A stretch of DNA of 64,000 nucleotides from Terriglobia bacterium (GTDB lineage: Bacteria > Acidobacteriota > Terriglobia > Terriglobales > Acidobacteriaceae), in assembly GCA_020072645.1 (NCBI GenBank), contig JAIQGK010000018.1, positions 1 through 64,000 on the forward strand. The letters are read 5' to 3'. Under the pieces are notes generated by a model that made no database searches, had not been told where the DNA came from, and saw only the letters and a list, made by a program, of their open reading frames with translations. The first letter of the stretch is position 1. Every line of letters starts with the position of its first letter. Of this stretch, positions 1 through 8,944 are shown in pieces. Both the position numbers and the translations under genes were made by a program.

Positions 1-324
1 TAACTGCTCTCGACGGATAAAGGTAAGTCGTGCATTCTTATGAATGTCCATTCGGGCCTCCAGATTTGAGTTGACTGCTCATCACAATCAGCTTCTCTGG
101 TTTTGCTCGAATGGACAACCTCTTGAAATGTCACAGCTAACCTGTCGTCGCGCCTAACGGCGCTTCATTGTCCCAGCAACAGTATTGTCGTTTGCCTTTG
201 GGGGCAAGTTGGGTGGTCATGGCCGTCTCGTAGTTCGAAAGAATAAAGGGTTAGAGTTTCGAGTTCCCTCCTTCACAAAACCAAGAGAGCGAATGATTAG
301 CCGCCGCCCGATGGTTTTGGTTTC

Positions 325-675
325 CTTCAGAGCAGCGGAGCAGTTCCCTCGCCTACGCACTCTAGCTCGTGGATACTGCAAGGCGTTTTTCCTGTGCTGC
401 GGCTCGGGATAGCATGTCGCCAGGGACGCATTTTTTGCATTGGATTCTTTGTAGCTCGGGGACGCGGAATGCGTTGGTGTGCTGCAGTAGATTGTTCTGC
501 GCAGGCGAGGGCGCCTGCGATCCACAGTTTGTCGATTTGACGATTTGTAGGGAGAACGCCTTGATGCGGCCTGGTATAGGACAGACCATCGGGGTCCTTC
601 CACTCGCCCTAACTCCTCTTCGCTTCGCTCAAGGTCGCTCGGACTCGGTCAGGATGACAGGGTTTGAGGGTTTTC
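325..675. repeat. intergenic repeat element, copy 1
   Basis: Copy 1 of a unit repeated about 455 bp further on. Matching blocks are 325-445, 467-540 and 602-675. Within it an arm CCCTCGCCTACGCAC (346-360) is nearly the inverse of the segment at 498-511, so the first 190 bp could fold into a long-range stem. No transposase-like frame lies inside, so this looks like a non-autonomous or REP-like element. Confidence 0.75.
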
Positions 676-779
676 AAAAATCCCTACGCAGAACCGAGGC
701 CGTTTTCATTCTCTGGGTTCTGAGGTAGAGGCCGAAAAATTCAGTTCCAACGGTTTGGCAGTAAACGATTTCGGTAACC

Positions 780-1176
780 CTTCAGAGCAGCGGAGCAGTT
801 CCCTCGCCTACGCACTCTAGCTCGTGGACTGCAAGGCGTTTTTCCTGTGCTGCGGCTCGGGATGGCATGTCGATGGGGATGGTTTTTCTTGTGGGTTTGG
901 ATTTTTTGTCGAGCGGAGCGGAATGCGTTGGTGTCGTTGAAGCACAATTTTAGTGCGCAGGCGAGGGCGCCTGCGGTCCACAGCTTTTCGTGGGTTTGTC
1001 GTTAGAACGCCGTGCCGCTCCATGGGAGAGGAGAGAAGCGTCGGGATCCTGCGGAGGCTCCCTCGGCTTCGCTCGGGATTTCGCCTGCGGACTCGAACGT
1101 CCTCAGAACGACTCAACTTCTACTCGCCTTCGCTCCGGGTCGGTCGGACTCAGTCAGGATGACAGGGTTTGGGCGG
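780..1176. repeat. intergenic repeat element, copy 2
   Basis: Second copy of the element at 325-675. Left arm CCCTCGCCTACGCAC is at 801-815 and its inverse at 953-967. The segment 1120-1175 repeats the 3' block (CAGGATGACAGGGTTT) of copy 1. The copies differ by point changes and small indels, so the duplication is not recent. Confidence 0.75.
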
Positions 1177-1220
1177 AATCGGTGAAGACGAACGTGTCGA
1201 GGGAATTTCATTGAATCTCA

Positions 1221-1242
1221 AGCAAGAATACTCTTGCTTTTT
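1221..1242 (+). terminator. possible Rho-independent terminator
   Basis: Seven-bp perfect stem AGCAAGA (1221-1227) with TCTTGCT (1232-1238), a four-base loop and a run of T. The stem is short and AT-rich, and no gene ends just upstream in this window, so its role is uncertain. Confidence 0.4.
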
Positions 1243-1371
1243 AAGACCACAAATGCTAGTATAAGTTGTTTATTTACAGCATTTTACACCTTTATCAGAC
1301 ATAGCGAGCGACTGGCATAAAGGATCGAGAAACCCCGAAACTTACCACTGATAAGTACGGGCCGAAATCTT

Positions 1372-1395
1372 GTGATCGCGCGTGATCGGGTGATC
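1372..1395. repeat. GATC-rich dispersed word, copy 1
   Basis: Three GATC tetramers in 24 bp (GTGATCGCGCGTGATC followed by GGGTGATC). The same words recur at 8183-8206 (opposite strand, different order) and 8830-8853. All three copies are intergenic. Confidence 0.6.
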
Positions 1396-1569
1396 GAAAG
1401 ACCAAGCCTTCGAAGCACTGAGGAACAAAGGAAGCAGAGGGGATTAGAGGGGCCGCAGGATCCGGACATCGCCAGAACCGCCACAGGGGCCAGCCTCATC
1501 CAATATGTTAGGCTTGAATTTGAGTAACTTTGTCCTCACAACCGAGTAACTTCTAAGGGAACACCACAC

Positions 1570-4500
1570 TTGATAGGAAAAACATTAGCCAAGGTTTTTG
1601 GCACCAGTAACGAACGCGAGATCAAGCGGATGCGTCCGCAGATTGACCAGATCAATGCGCTTGAGGCGCAGATGAAGCAACTCACCGACGAGCAGCTTCG
1701 CGCCAAGACGGCGGAGTTCCAGGCGCGCATAAAAGAGCGGACGCAGGAAGCGGACACCGAGATTGCCCGGCTGAGCGCGGAGATGAAGACTGCTCCCGAC
1801 CAGGACATCCGCGGCCAGATTGAAGAATGGACCAAGCGGCGGATTGAGGCGCGGAACCAGGCGCTGGACGAGATATTGCCGGAAGCATTTGCGGTGGCCC
1901 GCGAAGGCGGCCGGCGCGTGCTGAACATGCGCCACTTTGACGTTCAGTTGATTGGCGGCATGGTGCTGCACCAGGGCAAGATTGCCGAGATGAAAACCGG
2001 TGAAGGCAAAACGCTGGTGGCGACGCTGCCGGTTTACCTGAATGCCTTGAGCGGCGACGGCGTTCACGTGGTCACTGTGAACGATTACCTAGCCAAGCGC
2101 GACTCTGAGTGGATGGGAAAGCTTTACCGCTTCCTGGGGCTGAGCGTTGGCGTGATTGTGCATGACCTGGACGATGACGAGCGCCGAGAAGCTTATGCCG
2201 CCGACGTGACCTACGGCACAAACAACGAATTTGGTTTTGATTACCTGCGCGACAACATGAAATTTGACCTGGCCGAGTGTGTGCAGCGTGGACACAACTT
2301 TGGCATTGTGGATGAAGTTGACTCAATCCTGATTGATGAAGCCAGAACGCCATTGATCATCAGCGGCCAGAGTGATGAGTCGACCGATAAATATGAGAAG
2401 GCGAACCGCGTTGTGCCTAACCTGGTGAAGGGTGAGGAAATAGAAAAACCGCCGGGAGAGCCCAAGGAATATACCGGTGACTTCGTTGTGGATGAAAAGC
2501 ACAAGAACACGATGATCACCGATGAGGGCTGGGACAAGGTGGAACGCCTGCTGGGGATCGATAACATTTCCGATCCGGAAAACTGGGCGATGAAGCACCA
2601 CGTGGAAACAGCGGTGAAGGCCCACGCCATGTATCGCAAGGACGTTGAGTACGTGGTGAAAGAGGGCGAAGTCTTGATTGTGGACGAGTTCACCGGCCGA
2701 TTGATGCCGGGACGGCGCTGGTCTGATGGTCTGCATCAGGCGATTGAAGCCAAAGAAGGCGTGAAGGTTGAGCGAGAATCGCAGACGCTGGCCACAATCA
2801 CCTTCCAGAATTATTTTCGCATGTACAAAAAGCTGGCCGGCATGACCGGAACAGCCGAGACGGAAGCTTCAGAGTTCGACAACATTTACAAGCTGCAGGT
2901 GGTGGTGATTCCCACCAACCGCGCTTTGCTGCGCAAAGAGAATCCGGATGTTGTCTATCGCACGGAGAAAGAAAAATATTACGCCGTGGCAGACGAGATC
3001 CAGAAGATTGCGGTGGAAGGCAGACCGGTGCTGGTGGGAACTACGTCGATTGAAAAGTCTGAGCGCATCTCTGACCTGCTGAAAAAGAAAAACGTGAAGC
3101 ATGTGGTGTTGAATGCCAAGTTTCACGAGAAAGAAGCTGAGATTGTGGCGCAAGCGGGCCGCATGAACCAGGTAACGATTGCCACGAACATGGCGGGCCG
3201 CGGCACCGATATTCTGCTGGGCGGCAATGCCGAATTTATGGCGCGCCAGGAGATGGTGAAAAAAGGCATTGCGCAGCAACTGCGCACCGCCGGCGGCGAA
3301 GTTGTGCTGGAGCAGGACACGGCTGAAAATATTGTCTTCTATTACAACGGGCAGGAATATAAGTGTCCGGCGGACAAGTGGAACGAAACTTTTAACAAGT
3401 ACAAAAAAGAAACTGACGCGGAGCATGACAAAGTAGTGAGCGTTGGCGGGTTGCATATTCTGGGCACGGAACGCCACGAGGCGCGGCGCATTGATAACCA
3501 GCTGCGCGGGCGCGCGGGACGCCAGGGCGATCCGGGGTCGTCGCGATTTTACCTGTCACTGGAAGACGATCTGATGCGCATCTTTGCCAAGCAGTGGGTC
3601 TCAACGCTGCTGCAGCGCCTGGGCATGGAAGAAGGTGTGCCGATTGAATCGAAGATGATTTCCAAGCGCATTGAAGCGGCGCAAAAAGCGGTGGAAGCGC
3701 AGAATTTTGAGTCGCGCAAACACGTGCTGGAATATGACGACGTGATGAACAAACAGCGCGTGGCCGTGTATGGCCTGCGCAAGGAATTGCTGTCCGGCAT
3801 CGACCAGAAAGACCTGATTCTGGAAGATTACGTTGCCGCGATGGTGGGCGAAGCGCTGGATAAGTTTGCGCCGCGCAATGTTCATGCCGATCAGTGGGAC
3901 GTGGAAGGGCTGAACAAATATTTGATCGAGCAGTTTGGCCTGGAGATGGAGAAACAAGGCATTGACGCCGGGCAGCTGAATCGTCAGGAACTGGGCGACC
4001 AGATTTTTGAGAAGCTGAAAGAACTGTACGACGCCAAGGAAAAAACAATTGGCGCCGACGCGATGCGATATCACGAACGCATGATCATGCTGAGCGTGCT
4101 GGACACGCTGTGGAAAGACCATTTGCTCAACATGGACCATTTGAAAGAAGGAATCGGGCTGCGAGGTTATGGACAGCACGATCCGCTGGTGGAGTACAAG
4201 CGCGAATCGTTCGACATGTTTGAAGAGATGATGCAGAAGTCGCAGCAGGACGCGGTGCGGTACCTCTTCCACATGCAGATCATGGATGCGCCCACGACGC
4301 AGGCAGCGGTGGCGGTGGATGAGTCGAACGGCGATCAGCCGCAGCAGCAATTGCCTCCGCCGCCGAGGAAACGCGCGTCGACATCGATGGATGATCTGGA
4401 AGCACAGTTCCAACGTCGCAAGAAGAAAGAGCTGGAGCAGGCACGCATGGCAGGATCAAACGGATCAACCGCGCCGCAGCAAGTCGTGCGCGGGCAAGCG

Positions 4501-4581
4501 AAGGTCGGCAGGAATGATCCTTGCCCGTGTGGGTCAGGCAAGAAATACAAGAAGTGTCACGGAGCAGGAACGACGGCGTAA
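1570..4581 (+). CDS. secA: preprotein translocase ATPase SecA
   Basis: Motor ATPase that drives unfolded preproteins through SecYEG at the inner membrane. The frame gives 1003 residues. Walker A is GEGKT at 144-148, the DEVD Walker B box at 248-251, followed by the preprotein-binding region, second nucleotide-binding fold, helical scaffold and wing. The C-terminal SEC-C zinc motif is Cys985-x-Cys987...Cys996-His997, the usual SecB/ribosome contact. The start is a TTG with AAGGGA nine bases upstream. Compared with E. coli SecA the Walker A sits about 40 residues later because of a charged helical insert around residues 52-100, and there is further extra sequence near residues 270-320. The gene stands alone and converges on pnp. 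Confidence 0.97.
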   Translation: MIGKTLAKVFGTSNEREIKRMRPQIDQINALEAQMKQLTDEQLRAKTAEFQARIKERTQEADTEIARLSAEMKTAPDQDIRGQIEEWTKRRIEARNQALDEILPEAFAVAREGGRRVLNMRHFDVQLIGGMVLHQGKIAEMKTGEGKTLVATLPVYLNALSGDGVHVVTVNDYLAKRDSEWMGKLYRFLGLSVGVIVHDLDDDERREAYAADVTYGTNNEFGFDYLRDNMKFDLAECVQRGHNFGIVDEVDSILIDEARTPLIISGQSDESTDKYEKANRVVPNLVKGEEIEKPPGEPKEYTGDFVVDEKHKNTMITDEGWDKVERLLGIDNISDPENWAMKHHVETAVKAHAMYRKDVEYVVKEGEVLIVDEFTGRLMPGRRWSDGLHQAIEAKEGVKVERESQTLATITFQNYFRMYKKLAGMTGTAETEASEFDNIYKLQVVVIPTNRALLRKENPDVVYRTEKEKYYAVADEIQKIAVEGRPVLVGTTSIEKSERISDLLKKKNVKHVVLNAKFHEKEAEIVAQAGRMNQVTIATNMAGRGTDILLGGNAEFMARQEMVKKGIAQQLRTAGGEVVLEQDTAENIVFYYNGQEYKCPADKWNETFNKYKKETDAEHDKVVSVGGLHILGTERHEARRIDNQLRGRAGRQGDPGSSRFYLSLEDDLMRIFAKQWVSTLLQRLGMEEGVPIESKMISKRIEAAQKAVEAQNFESRKHVLEYDDVMNKQRVAVYGLRKELLSGIDQKDLILEDYVAAMVGEALDKFAPRNVHADQWDVEGLNKYLIEQFGLEMEKQGIDAGQLNRQELGDQIFEKLKELYDAKEKTIGADAMRYHERMIMLSVLDTLWKDHLLNMDHLKEGIGLRGYGQHDPLVEYKRESFDMFEEMMQKSQQDAVRYLFHMQIMDAPTTQAAVAVDESNGDQPQQQLPPPPRKRASTSMDDLEAQFQRRKKKELEQARMAGSNGSTAPQQVVRGQAKVGRNDPCPCGSGKKYKKCHGAGTTA

Positions 4582-4589
4582 GTTGAGAT

Positions 4590-4865
4590 TTAGATTAGCT
4601 GTGCGAATTGTGTTAGCGGCGCAACTTTTGCTATCGGCGGAAAATTGTTGAGCTGCGCGAGTAGTGTTATCGGCGGAAAATTGTTGAGCTGTGCCGACAT
4701 CCCTGAAGGCCGAGGCGGAGCGCTTGGACGCTCCGGGCGGCTAGACTTGGCGCATCCGTATAACAGGCCGACGATTACCAGAGCAAGAAATGCGGTCAAA
4801 GAAATGGCTACAAAAAAATTTCGATTGAATTGACCGGTTTGTTCTGAATCACTACGCTCTTTCAT
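4590..4865 (-). CDS. possible small lipoprotein/membrane protein
   Basis: A 91-residue frame with a charged N-terminus, one hydrophobic segment (about residues 17-37) ending in a lipobox-like LLYGC, then a Pro/Ser/Arg-rich stretch. The tail contains the peptide AQLNNFPPI twice, because the DNA carries a direct repeat (GGCGGAAAATTGTTGAGCTG at about 4634 and 4674). I see no ribosome binding site and do not recognise a family. It could equally be a chance frame in the 410-bp secA-pnp gap. Confidence 0.3.
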   Translation of the reverse strand: MKERSDSEQTGQFNRNFFVAISLTAFLALVIVGLLYGCAKSSRPERPSAPPRPSGMSAQLNNFPPITLLAQLNNFPPIAKVAPLTQFAQLI

Positions 4866-4940
4866 GCATTATTAGATGCGGCACAGGAGAAATGAGAAAG
4901 CTGCTGGTGCGCTGCTCACAGCCAGCGGCAGACTTCTTCA

Positions 4941-4972
4941 CAAAAAAAGAAGTGCAAGCCCATGCTTGCACC
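4941..4972 (-). terminator. Rho-independent terminator of pnp
   Basis: Perfect 8-bp stem GTGCAAGC (4952-4959) with GCTTGCAC (4964-4971) and a CCAT loop. Read on the minus strand it is followed by TTCTTTTTTT. It lies about 20 bp after the pnp stop codon. Confidence 0.85.
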
Positions 4973-4992
4973 TCTTTCTAGATTTGAACTCT

Positions 4993-7482
4993 TTAGCGAT
5001 TGCCGCGATCTCCACCGCCGCCACGGGGACCGCGATCGCCCCCGCCTCTCGGCCCCCGGCCACCGCCAGAACCTCCCCTACGGTGCCGGCCACCACGCCC
5101 TCCACGATCCCCGCCTCCACCGTGCGGACGATCGCCTCTTGGACGTTCCGGCCTTCCCGCAGCAACGGTTTCACGGTTTGCGTCTTCGCGATTAAAGTTC
5201 GGCTCGCCGCCTTCATCGTCGTTGAAGTCGCCGCCGCCTTCGAAGGTAATAGTCTCTTCACCTTCGCCGCGTGGCTGAGCAGGCGGACGCTCACTGCGTC
5301 TCCCACCTTCTCCGCCCGAACCCTCACCTGACGGCCCGCCTTCTCCGCCCGAACCTTCACCTGATGCTCCGCCCTCACCGCCGCCCATCTTTGCGCGCTG
5401 CTCGCGAAGGATCGCCTTGCGGCTCAGCTTGATGCGATTGCCTTCAATCCCTAGGACTTTGACCAGCACCTGGTCACCTTCCTTGAGTTCGTCTTTCACT
5501 TCCTTTACTCGATGTTCAGCAATTTCGCTGATATGCAGCAGACCATCGGTTCCGGGAATGATTTCGACGAACGCGCCAAACTCGGCGAGCCGCACGACTT
5601 TGCCCAGGTACGTCTTGCCGACTTCCGGCACTGCCGTGAGATCGTTGATGCGCTGGATCGCGCGCTGCGCACTCGGTCCGTCATTCGACGCGACATTCAC
5701 TCTGCCGCTATCGTCAACGTCAATCTTCACGCCGGTCTCTTCAATAATGCTGCGGATCATCTTTCCGCCCGGCCCAATCAGGTCGCGAATCTTGTCCACT
5801 GGAATCTGCAGCGTGTAAATGCGCGGCGCAAAGCTGGAAATATTTTCGCGTCCAGTGGTGATGGTGCCTTCCATCTTGTCCAGGATGTACAAGCGCCCGC
5901 GCTTTGCCTGCTCCAGCGCCTCATGCATGATCTTGGACGTAATGCCCATGACCTTAATGTCCATCTGCAGCGCAGTAATTCCCTTGCGTGTTCCGGCGAC
6001 TTTGAAATCCATATCGCCGTAATGGTCTTCTGCGCCGGCAATGTCCGTCAGGATGGCATAGGAGTCTTCTTCCTTCACCAATCCCATGGCCACGCCCGCC
6101 ACAGCCGACGATAGCGGCACTCCAGCATCCATCAATGAGAGCGAAGCGCCGCAAACCGTCGCCATTGACGATGATCCGTTCGATTCCAGAATGTCTGAAA
6201 CCACGCGCATCGTGTAAGGCCAGTTTTCGACGTCAGGCAGCACGGCAAGAAGCGCGCGCTCTGCCAGCGCTCCGTGGCCAATTTCACGACGGCCAACACC
6301 CGTCATGCGGCCCACTTCACCCACTGAAAAAGGCGGGAAGTTGTAATGCAGCATAAAGCGCTTTTTGGTCTCGCCTTCAAAGCGCTCAATGCGTTGTGCG
6401 TCGTCCGGCGTGCCCAGCGTGGTCGTCACCAGCGCCTGCGTTTCACCGCGGGTAAACACGGCTGAACCGTGTGTGCGTGGCAGCACGCCAACTTCAATCC
6501 AGATGTCGCGGATCTGATCAAACGCGCGTGAATCCGGACGCTTGCGGTCTTTCGTGACCTGCTCGCGGAAAATGCGCTCGCGCAGCGCTTCATAATATTT
6601 TGAAAGTTTTGCTGCGGCTTCTTTATCGTCTTCCGGCAGCTCGGCTTTCAGCGCCTTCTTGATCTCGCGGACTTTTTCGTAGCTCTCATGCTTCGGGTGT
6701 TTCGCAGTATCCAGTGCGTCCGTCAGTTCTTTGCCGACCTTTTTCATGAGCTGGTCGTAATATTTCTGATCAAACTCAGGCGCAGTAACTTCCAGCTTTT
6801 TCTTGCCGTTCTTCGCGGCCAGATCAGTCAGCGCGGCGCAGATTTTCTTGATCTGCTCATGCGCAAACTCAATGGCGTTCAGCACCTGCTCTTCAGAAAC
6901 TTCCTTGGCGCCGGATTCCACCATCACAATGCCTTCAGCCGTTCCCACCACCATAATGTTGAGCAGGCTGTCGCGCATTTCTTCGTACGTAGGATTCACG
7001 ATCATCTGGTCGTTCACAAGGCCAATGCGCACCGCGCCCACGGGACCGTGGAACGGGATCTCAGAAAGCGTCAGCGCCGCGGAAGCAGCGTTAATGGCCA
7101 GCACGTCAGGATCGTTTTCCGTATCGGCGGAAAGCACCAGGGCAATCACCTGTGTCTCATTGCGGAAGCCCTCCGGAAACAGCGGGCGGATGGGGCGATC
7201 AATCTGGCGGGCGGTCAGCGTCTCGCGTTCCTGCGGACGGCCTTCACGCTTGATAAAGCCGCCGGGGATGCGTCCTCCGGCGTATGTGTATTCGCGGTAA
7301 TCAACCGTAAGGGGGAAGAAATCTATGCCTTCGCGGGGGTCGGGCGAGGCGCATGCCGTGCCCAGTACAACGTTATCTCCCTGGCGCACAATGGCGGAGC
7401 CTTGCGCCTGTTTTGCTAGATGTCCGGTTTCAATCTGGAGGGTTTTGCCGCCTGCAAGTTCAACAGTGGCTGTCTGCTTCAT
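4993..7482 (-). CDS. pnp: polyribonucleotide nucleotidyltransferase (PNPase) with RGG tail
   Basis: 3'-5' phosphorolytic exoribonuclease of the RNA degradosome. 829 residues: two RNase PH-like domains separated by the all-alpha linker, a KH domain (GPGGKMIRSIIEETG), and an S1 domain (GKVVRLAEFGAFVEI). About 120 residues follow that are absent from typical ~700-residue PNPases. They contain two tandem copies of a GGEGG-(A/P)-SGEGS unit, an acidic stretch, and an Arg/Gly-rich end with several RGG boxes. Such tails usually bind RNA or partner proteins. The ATG has AGAGGAAC just upstream. It lies 127 bp downstream of rpsO on the same strand, the classical rpsO-pnp order, and ends at a strong terminator. 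Confidence 0.97.
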   Translation of the reverse strand: MKQTATVELAGGKTLQIETGHLAKQAQGSAIVRQGDNVVLGTACASPDPREGIDFFPLTVDYREYTYAGGRIPGGFIKREGRPQERETLTARQIDRPIRPLFPEGFRNETQVIALVLSADTENDPDVLAINAASAALTLSEIPFHGPVGAVRIGLVNDQMIVNPTYEEMRDSLLNIMVVGTAEGIVMVESGAKEVSEEQVLNAIEFAHEQIKKICAALTDLAAKNGKKKLEVTAPEFDQKYYDQLMKKVGKELTDALDTAKHPKHESYEKVREIKKALKAELPEDDKEAAAKLSKYYEALRERIFREQVTKDRKRPDSRAFDQIRDIWIEVGVLPRTHGSAVFTRGETQALVTTTLGTPDDAQRIERFEGETKKRFMLHYNFPPFSVGEVGRMTGVGRREIGHGALAERALLAVLPDVENWPYTMRVVSDILESNGSSSMATVCGASLSLMDAGVPLSSAVAGVAMGLVKEEDSYAILTDIAGAEDHYGDMDFKVAGTRKGITALQMDIKVMGITSKIMHEALEQAKRGRLYILDKMEGTITTGRENISSFAPRIYTLQIPVDKIRDLIGPGGKMIRSIIEETGVKIDVDDSGRVNVASNDGPSAQRAIQRINDLTAVPEVGKTYLGKVVRLAEFGAFVEIIPGTDGLLHISEIAEHRVKEVKDELKEGDQVLVKVLGIEGNRIKLSRKAILREQRAKMGGGEGGASGEGSGGEGGPSGEGSGGEGGRRSERPPAQPRGEGEETITFEGGGDFNDDEGGEPNFNREDANRETVAAGRPERPRGDRPHGGGGDRGGRGGRHRRGGSGGGRGPRGGGDRGPRGGGGDRGNR

Positions 7483-7609
7483 CAGTTCCTCTTTTCCAGG
7501 AGGACCAGCAGTCTGAATTCAAAAAGAGAGCAATCTGAGCAGCGGAGGCGGGAGAACACACGTTTCCCACCGGCGCTAGACGACCGTTTTTCCGTTCGAT
7601 CTCGATCGA

Positions 7610-7876
7610 TTATTTACGGATTCCAAGTTTCTGAATGACGTCTTTGTAACGCTCAGTATCGTACGTTTTCAGATAGTCCAGCAGGCGGCGGCGCTTGCTG
7701 ACCATCATCAAGAGACCTCGCCGGGAGGCGTGGTCCTTTTTATGGCTCTTGAAGTGCTCCGTCAGCTCGCCGATACGCTCACTGAGAATGGCAATCTGGA
7801 CTTCCGGGCTGCCCGTATCAGATTGATGCGTACGGAAGCGGTTGATGACGTCGGCCTTGCGCTCTCTCGCTAACAC
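7610..7876 (-). CDS. rpsO: 30S ribosomal protein S15
   Basis: 88 residues, the normal S15 length. Conserved DTGSPEVQ near residues 20-27, [12 protein letters not shown] and the RRRLLDYLK helix identify it. It binds the central domain of 16S rRNA during 30S assembly. The start is a GTG; AGGAG lies about 13 bases upstream, which is long but no better start exists. In many bacteria S15 represses its own mRNA through the leader, and the 127-bp spacer to pnp has hairpin potential, but I cannot assign a specific regulatory fold. Confidence 0.96.
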   Translation of the reverse strand: MLARERKADVINRFRTHQSDTGSPEVQIAILSERIGELTEHFKSHKKDHASRRGLLMMVSKRRRLLDYLKTYDTERYKDVIQKLGIRK

Positions 7877-7979
7877 TGAATTCTGGTCGACTCCTATATC
7901 TAAATCTTGTCCTGTAAGTGACTTAAACAGAGTAACACGCGGGGGCGAAAACTGTAAAGCCGCAGCCCGCCGCCAGCAG

Positions 7980-8179
7980 AAAGCAGACCTTACCGCTGAT
8001 AACGCAGATGACGCTGATTCAAAAGGGACTGCAGCTCACGATTTTTCTCTGTCTCTGTTGGCTCCCCTCTGGAAATATGCTGCGGTAGGACCAGTTCAGA
8101 TCACGTGCGATCACTCGTATCTCGTTCTTATCCGTGTTAATCCGTGTTATCCGTGAAATCAGCGGTAAGGTTTTGCTTT
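7980..8179. repeat. inverted-pair intergenic element (CRCRRAK family)
   Basis: Perfect 14-bp inverted repeat ACCTTACCGCTGAT at 7987-8000 and its inverse at 8158-8171. It extends outward imperfectly into GAAAGCAG on the left and TTTTGCTTTT on the right. Inside the arms, words such as CGCAGAT and (inverse) ATCCGTG recur at about 10-bp steps. It lies in the 420-bp gap between the divergent rpsO and the gene at 8300, so it may affect either promoter region. No reading frame inside looks real. Confidence 0.75.
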
Positions 8180-8182
8180 TCC

Positions 8183-8206
8183 GGTCACGCGCGATCACCC
8201 GATCAC
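8183..8206. repeat. GATC-rich dispersed word, copy 2
   Basis: GGTCACGCGCGATCACCC followed by GATCAC; the same words as 1372-1395 on the opposite strand. It directly abuts the inverted-pair element ending at 8179. Confidence 0.6.
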
Positions 8207-8299
8207 GGCGATCACCCGATCTTTCCGGGGGGTAAGACAACCTCCTGTCCCGTAACCGCTTCGGAATTATCAAGCCACCTGTCGTACTGGAGGGAACCT

Positions 8300-8725
8300 A
8301 TGATGAAAGTTTTAAAAATCGCCGCGTTTATGCTGCTCTGCGTCTGCTTTGTTGCAATGCAGACTCCCGCAACCGCTCAGACCCCAACCGCTGCCCAGCA
8401 AGCCGGCACTCAGGTTGAAAAGCCTATGCTGGAATTTGCCAACGCCAACTCCGCCAAAGTCGCCTGGACCTCAAAAGCCGGCCAAGACTTGGTTCTGCAG
8501 TTCAGCACCACTCCCGACTTTGGGTCCAACCCCCAGGCGGTGGATGCCATCGAGCACACGGGCGGCGACAATCACCGCGCGACTCTCACTAGCCTGCAAC
8601 CTAACACCACCTATTACATACGGATGGTAGACAAATCAGGACAGCCGGTTGGTTCGGTCTTCACATTCAAGACCCCGGCCCACGGCCAGCCACCGCTCCG
8701 CGAGCAGCCTTTGCAAGCAAAGTAA
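8300..8725 (+). CDS. secreted fibronectin type III-like protein
   Basis: 141 residues from the first of two adjacent ATGs, with GGAGGGAA ideally placed upstream. A longer frame runs in from 8144 but its extra residues come from repeat DNA. A hydrophobic signal peptide spans about residues 5-27 and ends in an Ala-rich cleavage region. The rest has the pattern of one fibronectin III domain: alternating strands, the NTTYYIRMVDKSG hallmark of the F strand, and GSVFTFKT at the end. Probably periplasmic or exported. It has no operon partner, and a terminator follows at 8895. The binding target is unknown. Confidence 0.75.
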   Translation: MMKVLKIAAFMLLCVCFVAMQTPATAQTPTAAQQAGTQVEKPMLEFANANSAKVAWTSKAGQDLVLQFSTTPDFGSNPQAVDAIEHTGGDNHRATLTSLQPNTTYYIRMVDKSGQPVGSVFTFKTPAHGQPPLREQPLQAK

Positions 8726-8745
8726 CTGGGCCGTTTACCTGCTTT

Positions 8746-8770
8746 CACCCTGCCAGCCAATGGCAGGGTG
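8746..8770. other. perfect 10-bp hairpin
   Basis: CACCCTGCCA (8746-8755) pairs perfectly with TGGCAGGGTG (8761-8770) across a five-base loop, 20 bp after the gene at 8300. No T run follows on either strand, so it may protect the mRNA 3' end or help the T-tailed terminator at 8895. Confidence 0.5.
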
Positions 8771-8829
8771 GAGGAGGGGTTTCAGTTAGCCTTCTTGTAA
8801 ATACCGATAATGCCAGTGAGATTGCGGGT

Positions 8830-8853
8830 GGTCGCGCGTGATCAGGTGATCGG
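8830..8853. repeat. GATC-rich dispersed word, copy 3
   Basis: GGTCGCGCGTGATCAGGT followed by GATCGG, in the same order as the copy at 1372-1395 with two substitutions. Confidence 0.55.
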
Positions 8854-8894
8854 CTGCTGCCGACGGTAAGGATTTATTGCCAATAATGCCAAAG

Positions 8895-8919
8895 ATCGCC
8901 CCAAAAATGGCGATTTTTT
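8895..8919 (+). terminator. Rho-independent terminator
   Basis: Stem ATCGCC (8895-8900) with GGCGAT (8909-8914) followed by six T on the plus strand. It would end transcripts of the fibronectin-like gene, just before the convergent gene at 8945. Confidence 0.6.
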
Positions 8920-8944
8920 CGATCATTATTATGACCCGGTGCCT

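Larger units (their letters stand above)
1..1569. other. long non-coding region upstream of secA
   Basis: About 1.5 kb without a credible gene. Short open frames exist on both strands, but they overlap one another, have no ribosome binding site, and their peptides repeat because the DNA repeats. The stretch holds two copies of an inverted-repeat-bounded element (325-675, 780-1176), a small terminator-like hairpin (1221-1242) and a GATC-rich word (1372-1395). The last 300 bases before secA are AT-richer and probably carry its promoter, but I cannot point to convincing -35/-10 boxes. Confidence 0.7.

Noticed and set aside
217-603. 128-residue minus-strand frame and overlapping plus-strand frames in the left end
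   Set aside because: No ribosome binding sites; peptides recur at 741-1116 because the DNA repeats, not because of a gene family.
2869-4413. Long antisense frames (202 and 270 residues) opposite secA
   Set aside because: They are the mirror of a highly biased real gene, are His/Leu-rich and have no start signals.
6688-7419. 243-residue plus-strand frame opposite pnp
   Set aside because: Antisense shadow of the PNPase core; composition (Arg/His/Phe) is typical for such shadows.
8144-8299. N-terminal extension of the fibronectin-like protein
   Set aside because: The extra 52 residues are translated repeat; the ATG at 8300 has a strong ribosome binding site and starts a signal peptide.
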